From assembly GCF_000378985.1 (NCBI RefSeq), contig NZ_KB905370.1, positions 4,051,342 to 4,115,341 on the forward strand: 64,000 nt of DNA, written 5' to 3'. The translations under genes were made by a program, and so were the position numbers. Of this stretch, positions 38,344 to 47,068 are shown one piece after another (positions within the stretch are counted from its first letter, which is position 1; each line of letters begins with the position of its first letter). Origin of the DNA: Ensifer sp. BR816 (GTDB taxonomy: Bacteria > Pseudomonadota > Alphaproteobacteria > Rhizobiales > Rhizobiaceae). The notes beneath the pieces are model-generated. The model saw only the letters and a list, made by a program, of their open reading frames with translations. It ran no database searches and had not been told where the DNA came from.

Positions 38344-39191
38344 GCCACTGTCTCCCCGATGTTTTCGAGCGCCAGGCGGTCCATGACGGCAAGCCGCCGC
38401 ACCGGATGACGCGCATCCGGCATGGCCGCGATGAGGGCCCGCGTATAGGAATGCTGCGCCATGTCCAGGCTGGTCAGCTCCTCGACGATCCGGCCGCGAT
38501 ACATGACGATGATCCTGTCGCAGAAGCTCGCAACCATGCGGATGTCGTGGCTGATGAGGATGAGGCCGGAATTGTTCTCGCGCACCAGCTCGTCGAGCAG
38601 ATTGAGAACGTCCTTGCGGACGCTGACGTCCAGCGCCGAGGTCGGTTCGTCGGCAATAACCAGTTTCGGCCGGGCGATCAGCATCATGGCGATCATCGCG
38701 CGCTGGCCCATGCCGCCGGAGATCTGGTGCGGATACTGCCCCATCACCCGGTCCGGATCGCTGATCCGCACCCGAACGAGCATGTCGCGCGCGGCCTTGA
38801 GGGCCTCCTTGCCCTTTAGACCGAGATGTAGCGAAGCGGATTCGGCGATCTGCTTGCCGATCGTCAGGACGGGGTTCAGGGAATAGCGCGGATCCTGCAT
38901 GATCAGCGCCATTTCCTGCCCACGCAGCCTGTCCATCTGCCGCTGCGACCTGCCGAGGATCTCCTCGCCGCAGAAGGCCATCGTCCGCGCGGTCACCGCG
39001 GCCTTGGGCGGCAAGAGCCGCATGATCGCCCGGCCTGTCGTCGACTTGCCGGAGCCGGATTCGCCGACGATGCCAACGCGCTCGCGGCCGATATCGAAAC
39101 TGACGTCGGTGATCGCGGCGATCGTGTTTCGGCCGAAACGAACGTTCAGGTCACGGACGGAGAGGATCGGCGAGGCGTCACGATCTTGCAT
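38340..39191 (-). CDS. Oligopeptide-type ABC transporter ATP-binding protein (DppD-like)
   Basis: 283 residues with Walker [29 protein letters not shown], signature ISGGMGQRAMIAMML and Walker B VIADEPTSALD. It overlaps the end of the permease gene by 14 bp. Pairs with the DppF-like ATPase. Confidence 0.88.
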   Translation of the reverse strand: MQDRDASPILSVRDLNVRFGRNTIAAITDVSFDIGRERVGIVGESGSGKSTTGRAIMRLLPPKAAVTARTMAFCGEEILGRSQRQMDRLRGQEMALIMQDPRYSLNPVLTIGKQIAESASLHLGLKGKEALKAARDMLVRVRISDPDRVMGQYPHQISGGMGQRAMIAMMLIARPKLVIADEPTSALDVSVRKDVLNLLDELVRENNSGLILISHDIRMVASFCDRIIVMYRGRIVEELTSLDMAQHSYTRALIAAMPDARHPVRRLAVMDRLALENIGETVA

Positions 39192-40083
39192 GGCGTGGGT
39201 CCATGATGTCGCGGAGCGTGTCTCCGACGATGTTGAAGGCGAGGCTGGTCAGCAGGATGGCGATGCCGGGCATGACCGCCACCCACCAATAGTCGAGCAT
39301 GAACTTGCGGCCGCTCGAGATCATCGCGCCCCATTCCGGCGCCGGCGGCTGGGCGCCGAGGCCGAGGAAGCCGAGCGACGCGGCCGTCAGGATGATGCCG
39401 GCCATGTTGAGCGTCAGGCGCACGATGACCGAGGGGACGCACATCGGGGCGATGTAGAGGAAGAGGATGCGAAGCCGGCTTGCGCCATAGAGCCGGGCGG
39501 CGGCGACATAGTCCGCATTGCGGACCACGAGCGCCTCGGCCCGGGCAAGACGGGCGATCGGCGGCCAGGCGGTCAGCGAAATGGCGATGATCGCCGTCGA
39601 AAGGCTGGCACCCAGCGCCGCCGCGAAGGCAAGCGCCAGGATCAGCGACGGGAAGGAAAGCACGATGTCGGTGGCGCGCATCAGGATTGCGTCGGTGCGC
39701 CCGCCGAAGAAGCCGGAGACGACGCCGATGACGAGCCCGATCGGGCCGACGATGATCGAGACGAAGAAGATCGTCTGGATGGTGATGCGCGAGCCATAGA
39801 GGAGCCGGCTGAAGATGTCGCGCCCGAACTCGTCCGTACCGGCGAGATGCGTGAAGCTCGGCGGCTGCAGCGCGTTCGACAGCGCTTGGGCGGTCGGGTC
39901 ATAGGGGGCGATCAGCGGCGCGAAGGCGGCGACCAGCAGGAGCAAGACGATGATCGCGAAGCCGGCTAGGCCGAGCGGCTCCTCGGCAAGCTTGCCGGCC
40001 GCGCGGCGGAGCGCCGAAAGCATGCGTTCCGTGAGACCTGGCGACTGCAGCATTTCGGAATCGGTCCGGATAGCATCACTCAT
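39178..40083 (-). CDS. Oligopeptide-type ABC permease (DppC-like)
   Basis: 301 residues, one N-terminal helix then a five-helix permease domain. Markers: LAGTDEFGRDIFSRLLYGSR and the EAA loop YVAAARLYGASRLRILF. Start overlaps the DppB-like stop (ATGA). Confidence 0.9.
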   Translation of the reverse strand: MSDAIRTDSEMLQSPGLTERMLSALRRAAGKLAEEPLGLAGFAIIVLLLLVAAFAPLIAPYDPTAQALSNALQPPSFTHLAGTDEFGRDIFSRLLYGSRITIQTIFFVSIIVGPIGLVIGVVSGFFGGRTDAILMRATDIVLSFPSLILALAFAAALGASLSTAIIAISLTAWPPIARLARAEALVVRNADYVAAARLYGASRLRILFLYIAPMCVPSVIVRLTLNMAGIILTAASLGFLGLGAQPPAPEWGAMISSGRKFMLDYWWVAVMPGIAILLTSLAFNIVGDTLRDIMDPRHARS

Positions 40084-41108
40084 CGCGCCGCCTCCCGGGT
40101 CCGCGGATCGAGGATCGCATAGGCAATGTCCGCAATGAAGTTGAGCAGCATGAACACGAAGCCGACGATGATCGTTGCCGCGAGCACCGCATTCATGTCG
40201 CCGATCATCAGGGCGTTCGTCATGTATTGGCCGATCCCCGGCCAGGAGAAGACGATCTCGGTCACCACCGCTCCCTCGAGCAGATTGCCGTAGGAAATCG
40301 CAAGCACGGTGATCAACTGGACGGCGATGTTCGGCAGCACGTGATGGGCGACGGTGCGCGCCGGCCCCGCCCCCTTGGCACGCGCCGCGATCACATAGTC
40401 CTGGCTGAGCTGCTCCAGCGTGAAGCTGCGGGTCATGCGGGTGATATAGGCCATGGCCATATAGGCGAGGATGGCGGCCGGCAGGATGATGTGCGAGAGC
40501 GCGTTCCAGAAGATCTCGGTTTCGCCGGCAAGAAGACTGTCGACGAGCATCATGCCGGTGACCGGCTCGACCATGCCTTCGTAGAAGACATCGATCCGGC
40601 CCGGTCCGCCGACCCAGTTGAGAGCCGCATAGAAGATCACCAGCCCGACGATGCCGAACCAGAAGACCGGAATGGAGTGGCCGACGAGAGCCACGACGCG
40701 GGCGAACTTGTCGATGAAGCTGTCCCGGAACAGCGCGGCCGCGAGGCCCAGCGGGACGCCGACGACGGCCGAGATGATGATCGACAGCGTCGCCAGCTCG
40801 AAGGTTGCCGGAAAGGCCTGCAGCATGTCGCTGGCGACCGAGTTGCCGGTGAGGATGGCTTGGCCGAAATCGCCCCGGAACAGGCCTTGCAGGTAGATGA
40901 CGAACTGCTGGTAGATCGGCAGGTCGAGGCCGAGCCGCGCCCGCATCGCCTCATAGGCGGCGGGGTCCGCCAGCTCGCCGACGATGGCGCCTACCGGATC
41001 GGCCGGGAGGACACGGCCAATGACGAAAGTGACCGAGAGCAGGATGAACAGGCTGACGACGAGGTGGAGGACGCGCCGAGCCAGCTCGCTTGCGGTAAGT
41101 TCCTTCAT
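40080..41108 (-). CDS. Oligopeptide-type ABC permease (DppB-like)
   Basis: 342 residues with six hydrophobic helices, IYQQFVIYLQGLFRGDFGQ and the EAA loop YVIAARAKGAGPART. First permease of the operon, 21 bp after the binding protein. Confidence 0.9.
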   Translation of the reverse strand: MKELTASELARRVLHLVVSLFILLSVTFVIGRVLPADPVGAIVGELADPAAYEAMRARLGLDLPIYQQFVIYLQGLFRGDFGQAILTGNSVASDMLQAFPATFELATLSIIISAVVGVPLGLAAALFRDSFIDKFARVVALVGHSIPVFWFGIVGLVIFYAALNWVGGPGRIDVFYEGMVEPVTGMMLVDSLLAGETEIFWNALSHIILPAAILAYMAMAYITRMTRSFTLEQLSQDYVIAARAKGAGPARTVAHHVLPNIAVQLITVLAISYGNLLEGAVVTEIVFSWPGIGQYMTNALMIGDMNAVLAATIIVGFVFMLLNFIADIAYAILDPRTREAAR

Positions 41109-41129
41109 GACCGTGTCCCGACGCCGCCC

Positions 41130-42719
41130 TTAATCGGACGCTTTGGTGACGCCTTCGAGCCGCGTCAGCTGATTGGGATGACCGACATAGTCCTTGACGC
41201 GCGCATTGACGACGATCGGCTCGAAGCGTTCGAAAAGCGGCAGCACGGCCGGCTTCTGCTCCACGAATTTTTCCTGCATCTCGACATAGATCTCGCCGCG
41301 CTTCTTCGCGTCCGGCTCGAGCGAGGCCTTGGCGGTCAGCGCCGTCAGTTCAGGAATGTCCCAGGCCGAGCGCCAGACGAAATTGCCGGCATTATTGGCT
41401 TCCTTGGAATTGTCCGGGTTGCTGGAGAACTGTTCCATGGAGCCGAGCACGTTCGGCATATAGGCGCCGGTCTGGGGCATGAGCAGGTCGAAATTGCGCG
41501 CACGGTGATCGGCGATGATGTCCGAACCGTTGCCCTGCTGGATGTCGATCTTGATCCCGACCTGGCCGAGCGAACCCTGGATGGCGGTCGCAAGGTCGAT
41601 GCGCGGCGTCTGCGCGATCGTCTTCAGCGTCAGCGAAAAGCCGTTGGGATATCCCGCTTCCGCCAGCAGCGCCTTGGCCTTTGCCGCATCGAAGTGCCAG
41701 TCCGGATTGGGGATGGCGTATTCATAGTCTTCAGGCACCGGCACGTTGCGGACCCGGCCATAGGGCCCCATGATCGTCTGCTCGATGCCCTTGTAGTCGA
41801 TGCTGTAGGCGATCGCCTCGCGCACCTTTGGATTGGCGAGATATTGGTTGCCGGCATTCATCGACAGAACATAGAAGCCGCCAGTCGGCACCCGCTGGAC
41901 CTCGAAACCTTGCTGGGCCTCGAAGATCTTCAGGTCGGCCGCGCTCAGCGCGCTGGCGATATCGATATCGTTGCGCTCGAGCATCAGGCGCGCCACCTGG
42001 CTTTCCGGCACGTGCCGGACGATGACGCGGCGCATGTGCGGTGCACCACCGGCATACGCGTCGTTCGCCTCGATGATGACCATCTCGTTCGGCGTCCAGC
42101 GCTTCAGCGTGAAGGGGCCGGAGCCTGCCGAGTTGGTGCGCAGCCAGGCGTTGCCGTAGTCATTGTCCTGGACGTGCTTCTTGACCTCGACGCTGTCGAC
42201 GACGCTCGCGACGCACATCGCCAGCCGGTAGAGCAGCAGCTCCGCCGTGGTTTCGCCGGAAAGGTCGATGCGCACGGTTCTTGGGTCGACCGCTTTGACA
42301 AGCTTGTCGACATTGTCGGCCGTGTAGCCGATGCGCTTGAAATTGGCGGCCGAGGCCTGATCGAGCTTAAGCAGCCGGGCGAGCGAATAGACGACATCGT
42401 CGGCCGTGACCGGGTTGCCGGAGGCAAACGTCGCCTCGCGCAGATGGAAGGTGATGCCCTTTTCATCGATCTCCCAGCTTTCGGCGAGCTGCGGCGCGAT
42501 CTTGCGGTCTGCCGTCTTCACCAGCCGATCGTAGAGGTTGGACATGATCTCGATGGCCTTCGCCTCGGTCGCCTGCTGCGGATCGAGAGACAGGACCTGC
42601 GCGAGCGAGGTGCCGATGACCAATTGGTCGTCGGGCGTAGCAGCGTTTGCGCCCGGCGCTGCAAAGCTCAGGACGATTGCCGCGACCCCTGCGGCGAGCC
42701 CCTTCGAAAAATGCTTCAT
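41130..42719 (-). CDS. Oligopeptide-type periplasmic binding protein (DppA/SBP family 5)
   Basis: 529 residues with signal peptide (VAAIVLSFAAPGANAA) and family-5 features (LDPQQATEAKAIEIMSNLYD, ITFHLREATFASGNPVTADD). GGGAGGAG sits before the ATG. SBP5 proteins bind peptides but also sugars, aldonates and opines. Together with the adjacent mannonate-dehydratase-like gene, a sugar-acid-containing substrate is plausible but unproven. Confidence 0.9.
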   Translation of the reverse strand: MKHFSKGLAAGVAAIVLSFAAPGANAATPDDQLVIGTSLAQVLSLDPQQATEAKAIEIMSNLYDRLVKTADRKIAPQLAESWEIDEKGITFHLREATFASGNPVTADDVVYSLARLLKLDQASAANFKRIGYTADNVDKLVKAVDPRTVRIDLSGETTAELLLYRLAMCVASVVDSVEVKKHVQDNDYGNAWLRTNSAGSGPFTLKRWTPNEMVIIEANDAYAGGAPHMRRVIVRHVPESQVARLMLERNDIDIASALSAADLKIFEAQQGFEVQRVPTGGFYVLSMNAGNQYLANPKVREAIAYSIDYKGIEQTIMGPYGRVRNVPVPEDYEYAIPNPDWHFDAAKAKALLAEAGYPNGFSLTLKTIAQTPRIDLATAIQGSLGQVGIKIDIQQGNGSDIIADHRARNFDLLMPQTGAYMPNVLGSMEQFSSNPDNSKEANNAGNFVWRSAWDIPELTALTAKASLEPDAKKRGEIYVEMQEKFVEQKPAVLPLFERFEPIVVNARVKDYVGHPNQLTRLEGVTKASD

Positions 42720-42750
42720 TGAAACTCCTCCCTGACTTATAGTAGAAGAC

Positions 42751-42780
42751 GTATTATGTCATTCCATGTCGTATTATGAC
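42751..42780. promoter_or_regulatory. Tandem 10-bp repeat in the dppA-like / gntR intergenic region
   Basis: GTATTATGTC and GTATTATGAC lie exactly 20 bp apart, start to start (two helical turns), between the divergent binding-protein and GntR genes. The same TATTATGTCAT core recurs at 43584-43592. Confidence 0.6.
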
Positions 42781-42856
42781 TTAGCGACATTCGACGACAT
42801 TGGCAAGCACTTTCCGGGCGAGATCCCGAAAAGCACGGCACACTCACGAGGCGACG

Positions 42857-43555
42857 ATGAACGGCGGAAGACAGAGACTGGCGCAACAGGTGATCGACGA
42901 GCTGCGCCGGCAGATCGACGCTGGCCGATTGAAGGAAGGCGACCAATTGCCGACCGAGCCGCAACTGGAGGCGAACTTCGGCGTGAGCCGTACGGTGGTG
43001 CGCGAAGCGATCGCCGACCTGCGCGCCGCGGGCTATGTCCGCCCCGTCCAGGGCAAGGGTGTTTTTGTCAGCGACCCGAAAGCAAGCCAGCGCTTCACCT
43101 TGACGCCGGTGGAGATAAGAAGCATCCCCGAAACCCTTGAACTCCTTGAATTCCGGCTGGCGACCGAGAGCGAGGCCGCGGCGATTGCCGCTTATCGCAG
43201 AACCGCCGAACAGGAAGCGGCGATCGCTGCCGCCAATAAGAAAATGGCGCAGTTCATCGAAGAGGGAAAGCCGACGGTCGAGGCCGATTTCGAGTTCCAC
43301 ATGGCCATCGCCGCGGCTACCAACAACCGGTTCTATCTCGATGTGATGCGCCAATTCGGACCGCGTGCCATTCCCCGCAGCCAATTCACGACGCTGCCGG
43401 AAGCCGCCGACAAGGCCTATCTGCTTGGCGTCTACGCGGAGCATGTCGAGATTCTTGCAGCCATTGCGGAGCAGGATCCCGAGCGCGCCAGACAAGCGAT
43501 GCGCAAGCACATCATCGCCAGCCAGCGTCGCTATCGACGCCTCGCCGAACAATAA
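42857..43555 (+). CDS. GntR-family (FCD) regulator divergent from the dpp-like operon
   Basis: 232 residues from ATG 42857 with GAGG upstream; the longer reading overlaps the operator region. FadR-type winged helix (LPTEPQLEANFGVSRTVVREAI) and FCD domain (FEFHMAIAAATNN, YAEHVEILAAI). Probable regulator of both the importer and the downstream enzyme, given repeated sites on each side. Confidence 0.88.
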   Translation: MNGGRQRLAQQVIDELRRQIDAGRLKEGDQLPTEPQLEANFGVSRTVVREAIADLRAAGYVRPVQGKGVFVSDPKASQRFTLTPVEIRSIPETLELLEFRLATESEAAAIAAYRRTAEQEAAIAAANKKMAQFIEEGKPTVEADFEFHMAIAAATNNRFYLDVMRQFGPRAIPRSQFTTLPEAADKAYLLGVYAEHVEILAAIAEQDPERARQAMRKHIIASQRRYRRLAEQ

Positions 43556-43583
43556 TCCGCTCGACACATCCCCAAAATTCATA

Positions 43584-43598
43584 TTATGTCATATGACA
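43584..43598. promoter_or_regulatory. Palindromic site upstream of the mannonate-dehydratase-like gene
   Basis: TGTCATATGACA (43587-43598) is a perfect 12-bp palindrome and forms part of a TATTATGTCATATGACA block that repeats the core of the 42751-42780 repeats. Confidence 0.6.
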
Positions 43599-43629
43599 TG
43601 GGCCGGAAACATTCGGGAAGGAGCTGTCC

Positions 43630-44604
43630 ATGTATGTAGGAACGCAGGTCGCTGCGCGTGACGACGAGGATTACCGGGTCTACGCCCAGCTTGGCGTCAA
43701 GAATATCTCAGCCGATCCGCCGGGCGATCCGGCGAGCTGGACGCTGGAAGTTTTGGAACGGCATCGCGACCATGTCGAGAGTTTCGGCCTGGTGCTCGAC
43801 ATGATCCAGCTTCCCCTGCCCTCGAAACCGATCGAGAAAGCCTCCTTTCCCGATATTCTGCTGGCGGGACCGGAGCGCGATCGCCAGATCGACGCGGTCT
43901 GCCGGATGATCGAGAACTGCGCCCGCGCCGGCATTCCGTCGGCCAAGTACAATCTCAACCTGATCGGCATTCCGCGGACCGAGATGGAACGGGGCCGCGG
44001 CGGCTCGATGAACGAAGCGTTTCGCTGGGAGCGGGTCGACCAGAACGCCGCGCCCGGGCTCGCCGGCGTGCTGTCGGAAGACGAGAACTGGGAGCGCATC
44101 GACTATTTCCTGGAACGGGTGGTGCCGGTTGCGACGAGCAACCGCGTGCGCATCGCCTGCCATCCGCACGACCCCTACACGCCGCCCGGCTATCGCGGCG
44201 TCACGCGTGTTCTCGGCACCGTCGAGGGCCTCAAGAAATTCGTGCTGATGCGCGAGAGCCCCTATCACGGCCTGAACTTCTGCCAGGGCTCGATCGGCGA
44301 GATGCTCGGCAATCCGCGCGAGGAGATCGACGAGATCATCCGCTGGTTCGGCAGCCGCGGCAAAATCTTCAACCTGCACTTCCGCAATATCAGCGGCGGC
44401 AAGCTTTCCTTCATGGAGACCTTTCCCGACGAGGGCGACATGGACATGGTGCGCTCGCTGAAGATCTATCACGAGGTCGGATACCGATATATGGTGATGC
44501 CCGACCACGTCCCGACGATCAGCGGCCGCGACCCGACCGGCGTCGCCTTCGCCTTTTGCTACGGCTACATCACCGCGCTCATCCAGTCGCTTTCGGCCGG
44601 TTGA
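43630..44604 (+). CDS. Mannonate dehydratase-like (UxuA family) enzyme
   Basis: 324 residues, start preceded by GGAAGGAG. A TIM-barrel protein with UxuA-type motifs (RIACHPHDPYTPPGYRG, NLHFRNISGG, MPDHVPTI with the metal His). Classical UxuA is ~390 residues, so this is a shorter relative; it may dehydrate mannonate or a similar sugar acid. It shares a direction and a likely operator with the upstream GntR gene. Confidence 0.8.
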   Translation: MYVGTQVAARDDEDYRVYAQLGVKNISADPPGDPASWTLEVLERHRDHVESFGLVLDMIQLPLPSKPIEKASFPDILLAGPERDRQIDAVCRMIENCARAGIPSAKYNLNLIGIPRTEMERGRGGSMNEAFRWERVDQNAAPGLAGVLSEDENWERIDYFLERVVPVATSNRVRIACHPHDPYTPPGYRGVTRVLGTVEGLKKFVLMRESPYHGLNFCQGSIGEMLGNPREEIDEIIRWFGSRGKIFNLHFRNISGGKLSFMETFPDEGDMDMVRSLKIYHEVGYRYMVMPDHVPTISGRDPTGVAFAFCYGYITALIQSLSAG

Positions 44605-44737
44605 GCGGAGCCTGCCACCAGGCTCGGGTACGAGCAGCTTTTGCGAATGTCCCCTTCGGCCGGCAGCGGGGTCTTCAGTATTCCGCTTTCCGGATGCACG
44701 ATGGCGTGTTCCCTGCTGACAGAAGCAATGCGCGATG

Positions 44738-44759
44738 ATATTATGGCATCCCATAATAT
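44738..44759. promoter_or_regulatory. Palindrome upstream of the third GntR gene, matching one at 56226-56245
   Basis: ATATTATGG-CATC-CCATAATAT: perfect 9-bp arms. It lies 77 bp before the regulator start, and an almost identical palindrome lies 28 bp before the first gene of the monooxygenase operon. Autoregulation and operon control inferred. Confidence 0.75.
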
Positions 44760-44835
44760 GCAGTTGCTCTGTCGTATCGCGTTGCACCGACCGAAATCGC
44801 GCATTGCCACAGCTGCTGGCAGAAGGGAGCGTTCC

Positions 44836-45531
44836 ATGAGCATGTCCGAACAGCCGATGCGGGTTCTCCGTCCGGAGAAGACCCTTCGCGAGCTTGCTCT
44901 GGAAAAGATGCGCGACGCAATCGTCAACATGCATTTCAAGGCGGGCGATAGGCTTGTCGAGCGCGATCTTTGCGATCAGCTCGGCGTCAGCCGGACGATC
45001 GTCCGCGAGGTGCTGCGCCATCTGGAATCGGAAGGGCTTGTCGCCATCCTGCCGAACCGCGGCCCGATCGTCGCCGAGACAACGCCGGAAGAGGCGCGGC
45101 AGATTTACGAGATCAGAGGCGTGTTGGAAGGGATCGCGGCGAAGGCCTGTGCCGAACAGCAGGACCCTCGGGTGGTGGCCGAGCTCGAGCGGATCCTCGC
45201 ACGCATCCGGACCGCCTACGCCGCCAATGAACTTCCCGGCGTCCTCGGCGCGACGACGGATTTCTATCGGACGCTTTTCGAGAATTCCGGCCGTCACGTC
45301 GCCTGGGGGATCGTCAACTCGATTACCGCTCGAATCAATCATCTGCGGTCCATGACGATCAAGACGCCCGACCGCGACAAGCAGGGGCCGGCCCAGATGC
45401 AGAAGATCATCGACGCGATCAAGGCCGGCGACGGCGCGGCGGCCTATGAGGCGGCCAATGTGCATGTCAAGAATGCCGCGGCAATCGCCGAGGCGCTGCT
45501 GGCGGAGCAGCAAGACGCAAGAGCGGGGTAA
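44836..45531 (+). CDS. GntR-family (FCD) regulator of the monooxygenase / polyamine-type ABC operon (inferred)
   Basis: 231 residues from ATG 44836 with AGGGAG upstream. Winged helix (DRLVERDLCDQLGVSRTIVREV) and FCD domain (ARQIYEIRGVLEGIAAKACAE). A palindrome at 44738-44759 upstream of it matches the one in front of the operon ending at 56198. It does not share the sequence of the TGTCATATGACA site of the neighbouring GntR. Confidence 0.85.
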   Translation: MSMSEQPMRVLRPEKTLRELALEKMRDAIVNMHFKAGDRLVERDLCDQLGVSRTIVREVLRHLESEGLVAILPNRGPIVAETTPEEARQIYEIRGVLEGIAAKACAEQQDPRVVAELERILARIRTAYAANELPGVLGATTDFYRTLFENSGRHVAWGIVNSITARINHLRSMTIKTPDRDKQGPAQMQKIIDAIKAGDGAAAYEAANVHVKNAAAIAEALLAEQQDARAG

Positions 45532-45603
45532 CCGGGTCGCCTTAGCCGTATCTCAAGCATTTGCGCTCAGGACGATGCTCCCCGTAGGAAGGCTTGCCCG
45601 CCC

Positions 45604-46305
45604 TTATTCCGATGAGATAAGTGTTCTCGCGTACGGACCTCTCTGCACCTCCGGTATCGGAGAAACGCCATATAGCTTCAGAAGCACCGGGCATATCTGC
45701 TCGCCGGAAAACTGATCCGGCTTCTGTAGTATAACCCCGTCGCTTTCCGACATTCCTAGTCTATCCGTAATCAGTTTAACGATATCGGCCTCTGACAACG
45801 TAGCAACCTGATCGCGAGACTTCCCATCTTCGTATGCGAGGCGCCTAGCCTCAGAATATAGTTTGAATTTCTCACTTACCTCTGGGTGGGCCAAAGCCAT
45901 GCTCGGCACGTCTCCATTTGCAAAGTTCTTGCAGCCTTCGGGGTAATTGGCGGATAGAATCGCGATCAAATCGCTTGCCGTTTCCAGCACTCTGGTTGCT
46001 GACGCATCGCTGGCACGCGCAAGTCGCGGGAGCCCATACTTCAAAACCAGAGCTGAAATTGCCTTTCGGCCGGCTTCCCAGTCACGCGTCTCAAGAGCCT
46101 CGTCAAATATTACCCGCGCTTCTTCCATGTGATCTGCGAGAACCGCATGGTTCATAGGATCACGAGCAGCGAGACTCTCCATCGCCTCCGCGACAGGATC
46201 CTTATTCCCACCCAGCGAAAAGCCACCAACTTCCATTTGCGCGATTAGATATCCAGTAAAACCGCAAATTGAAATTGTTATTATTAATGATAGGAACTTC
46301 TTCAC
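45604..46305 (-). CDS. Hypothetical exported or membrane-anchored protein
   Basis: About 233 residues if started at the GTG at 46305 (VKKFLSLIITISICGFTGYLIA), which opens directly into a hydrophobic leader; the longer reading begins at a TTG. The remainder is a charged, helical soluble domain with no motif I recognise (SEADIVKLITDRLG, FSGEQICPVLLKLYG; two to three cysteines). Its base composition is visibly lower in GC than the neighbours, which suggests acquisition by transfer. Start and function are both uncertain. Confidence 0.6.
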   Translation of the reverse strand: MKKFLSLIITISICGFTGYLIAQMEVGGFSLGGNKDPVAEAMESLAARDPMNHAVLADHMEEARVIFDEALETRDWEAGRKAISALVLKYGLPRLARASDASATRVLETASDLIAILSANYPEGCKNFANGDVPSMALAHPEVSEKFKLYSEARRLAYEDGKSRDQVATLSEADIVKLITDRLGMSESDGVILQKPDQFSGEQICPVLLKLYGVSPIPEVQRGPYARTLISSE

Positions 46306-46678
46306 GTACGACCGCCCCAGGGACGTTTGTAAGCAGTAGCTTGGCAACCAATGCTTGTCTATCGCCGCAGTTGGTTCCCCACTATGTCGCTGGCGAGCTA
46401 GGCTGACGTGGTAGGGGCCGGATGGCTTGCCGAAAGTTGCGTCGCTATCGGCTCCGCCAATTCGTCAATGCAACGTTCAGCTGATTCTCGCACCACGGCT
46501 GCGCTTAGGCTGGAAAAAATATGGTGGATTCTATGCCCGCAGATCATCAAGGCAGCGGCTTCTCGCAAGGTGAGGAAGATCTACCTTATTTCAGACAAAC
46601 TTAACCATGTTGGGCACCGGTGAAAATCTTTGCCGCTGACGCCCCGCTTTGCTCGCATTCCCGCGACCATGATGGGGC
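46306..46678. other. Gap without a convincing gene
   Basis: 373 bp between the hypothetical protein and the small ORFs. It contains only a 71-codon ORF (46408-46623) with no ribosome site or recognisable domain. No repeat, tRNA or terminator is evident. Confidence 0.5.
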
Positions 46679-46816
46679 ATGGATAAGGCAGGCATCGCAT
46701 TCATGGCGCTGATACTCGTCCTCATCTCTCTGGTGATGAGCATCCTTGCTGTCGACCGAACGGAGGTGGAGGCGCCGCCGGCCAGGGCGGCACTGGTTCC
46801 CACCAACTACCGGTGA
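46679..46816 (+). CDS. Possible small membrane protein (45 aa)
   Basis: ATG-initiated 45-codon ORF: MDKAGIAFMALILVLISL begins a single hydrophobic helix, followed by a polar tail with Pro and Ala (VEAPPARAALVP). GGGG precedes the ATG at very short spacing. It resembles the next small ORF in plan (one helix, the LxxIxxxxISIL pattern), which supports both weakly. Confidence 0.4.
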   Translation: MDKAGIAFMALILVLISLVMSILAVDRTEVEAPPARAALVPTNYR

Positions 46817-46888
46817 GGAAATTTCGCGCTGGAACAACGAGGTCTCCGGGTGAGTTGCTAGGCAATGCAACGATCCCGGGAAACCTCC

Positions 46889-47011
46889 ATGCGTCTCGTC
46901 CTGTTCGCCATCATCGCCTCGGTCATCAGCATACTTGCCTTCAAATATGCGGATAATTCCTTGGGCAATGCACCAGTCGCAGCCACAGCGGAGGAACTGT
47001 CTGAAGATTAG
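46889..47011 (+). CDS. Possible small membrane protein (40 aa)
   Basis: 40 codons: MRLVLFAIIASVISILAF, a single hydrophobic helix, then a short acidic tail (AEELSED). A CGGGAAA lies upstream. Similar in architecture to the ORF at 46679-46816, 72 bp away on the same strand. Confidence 0.4.
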   Translation: MRLVLFAIIASVISILAFKYADNSLGNAPVAATAEELSED

Positions 47012-47068
47012 CGAAGCAGGGCGCCAATCTGGGGATTTGTCGCCCGCATTTCCGAGCCTTCCGCCGCT

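Noticed and set aside
40227..42722. 831-codon plus-strand ORF
   Set aside because: Antisense to the dppA/dppB-like genes; Asp/His/Arg-rich mirror frame.
46408..46623. 71-codon plus-strand ORF
   Set aside because: No ribosome site, no hydrophobic or domain pattern; not strong enough to list as a gene.
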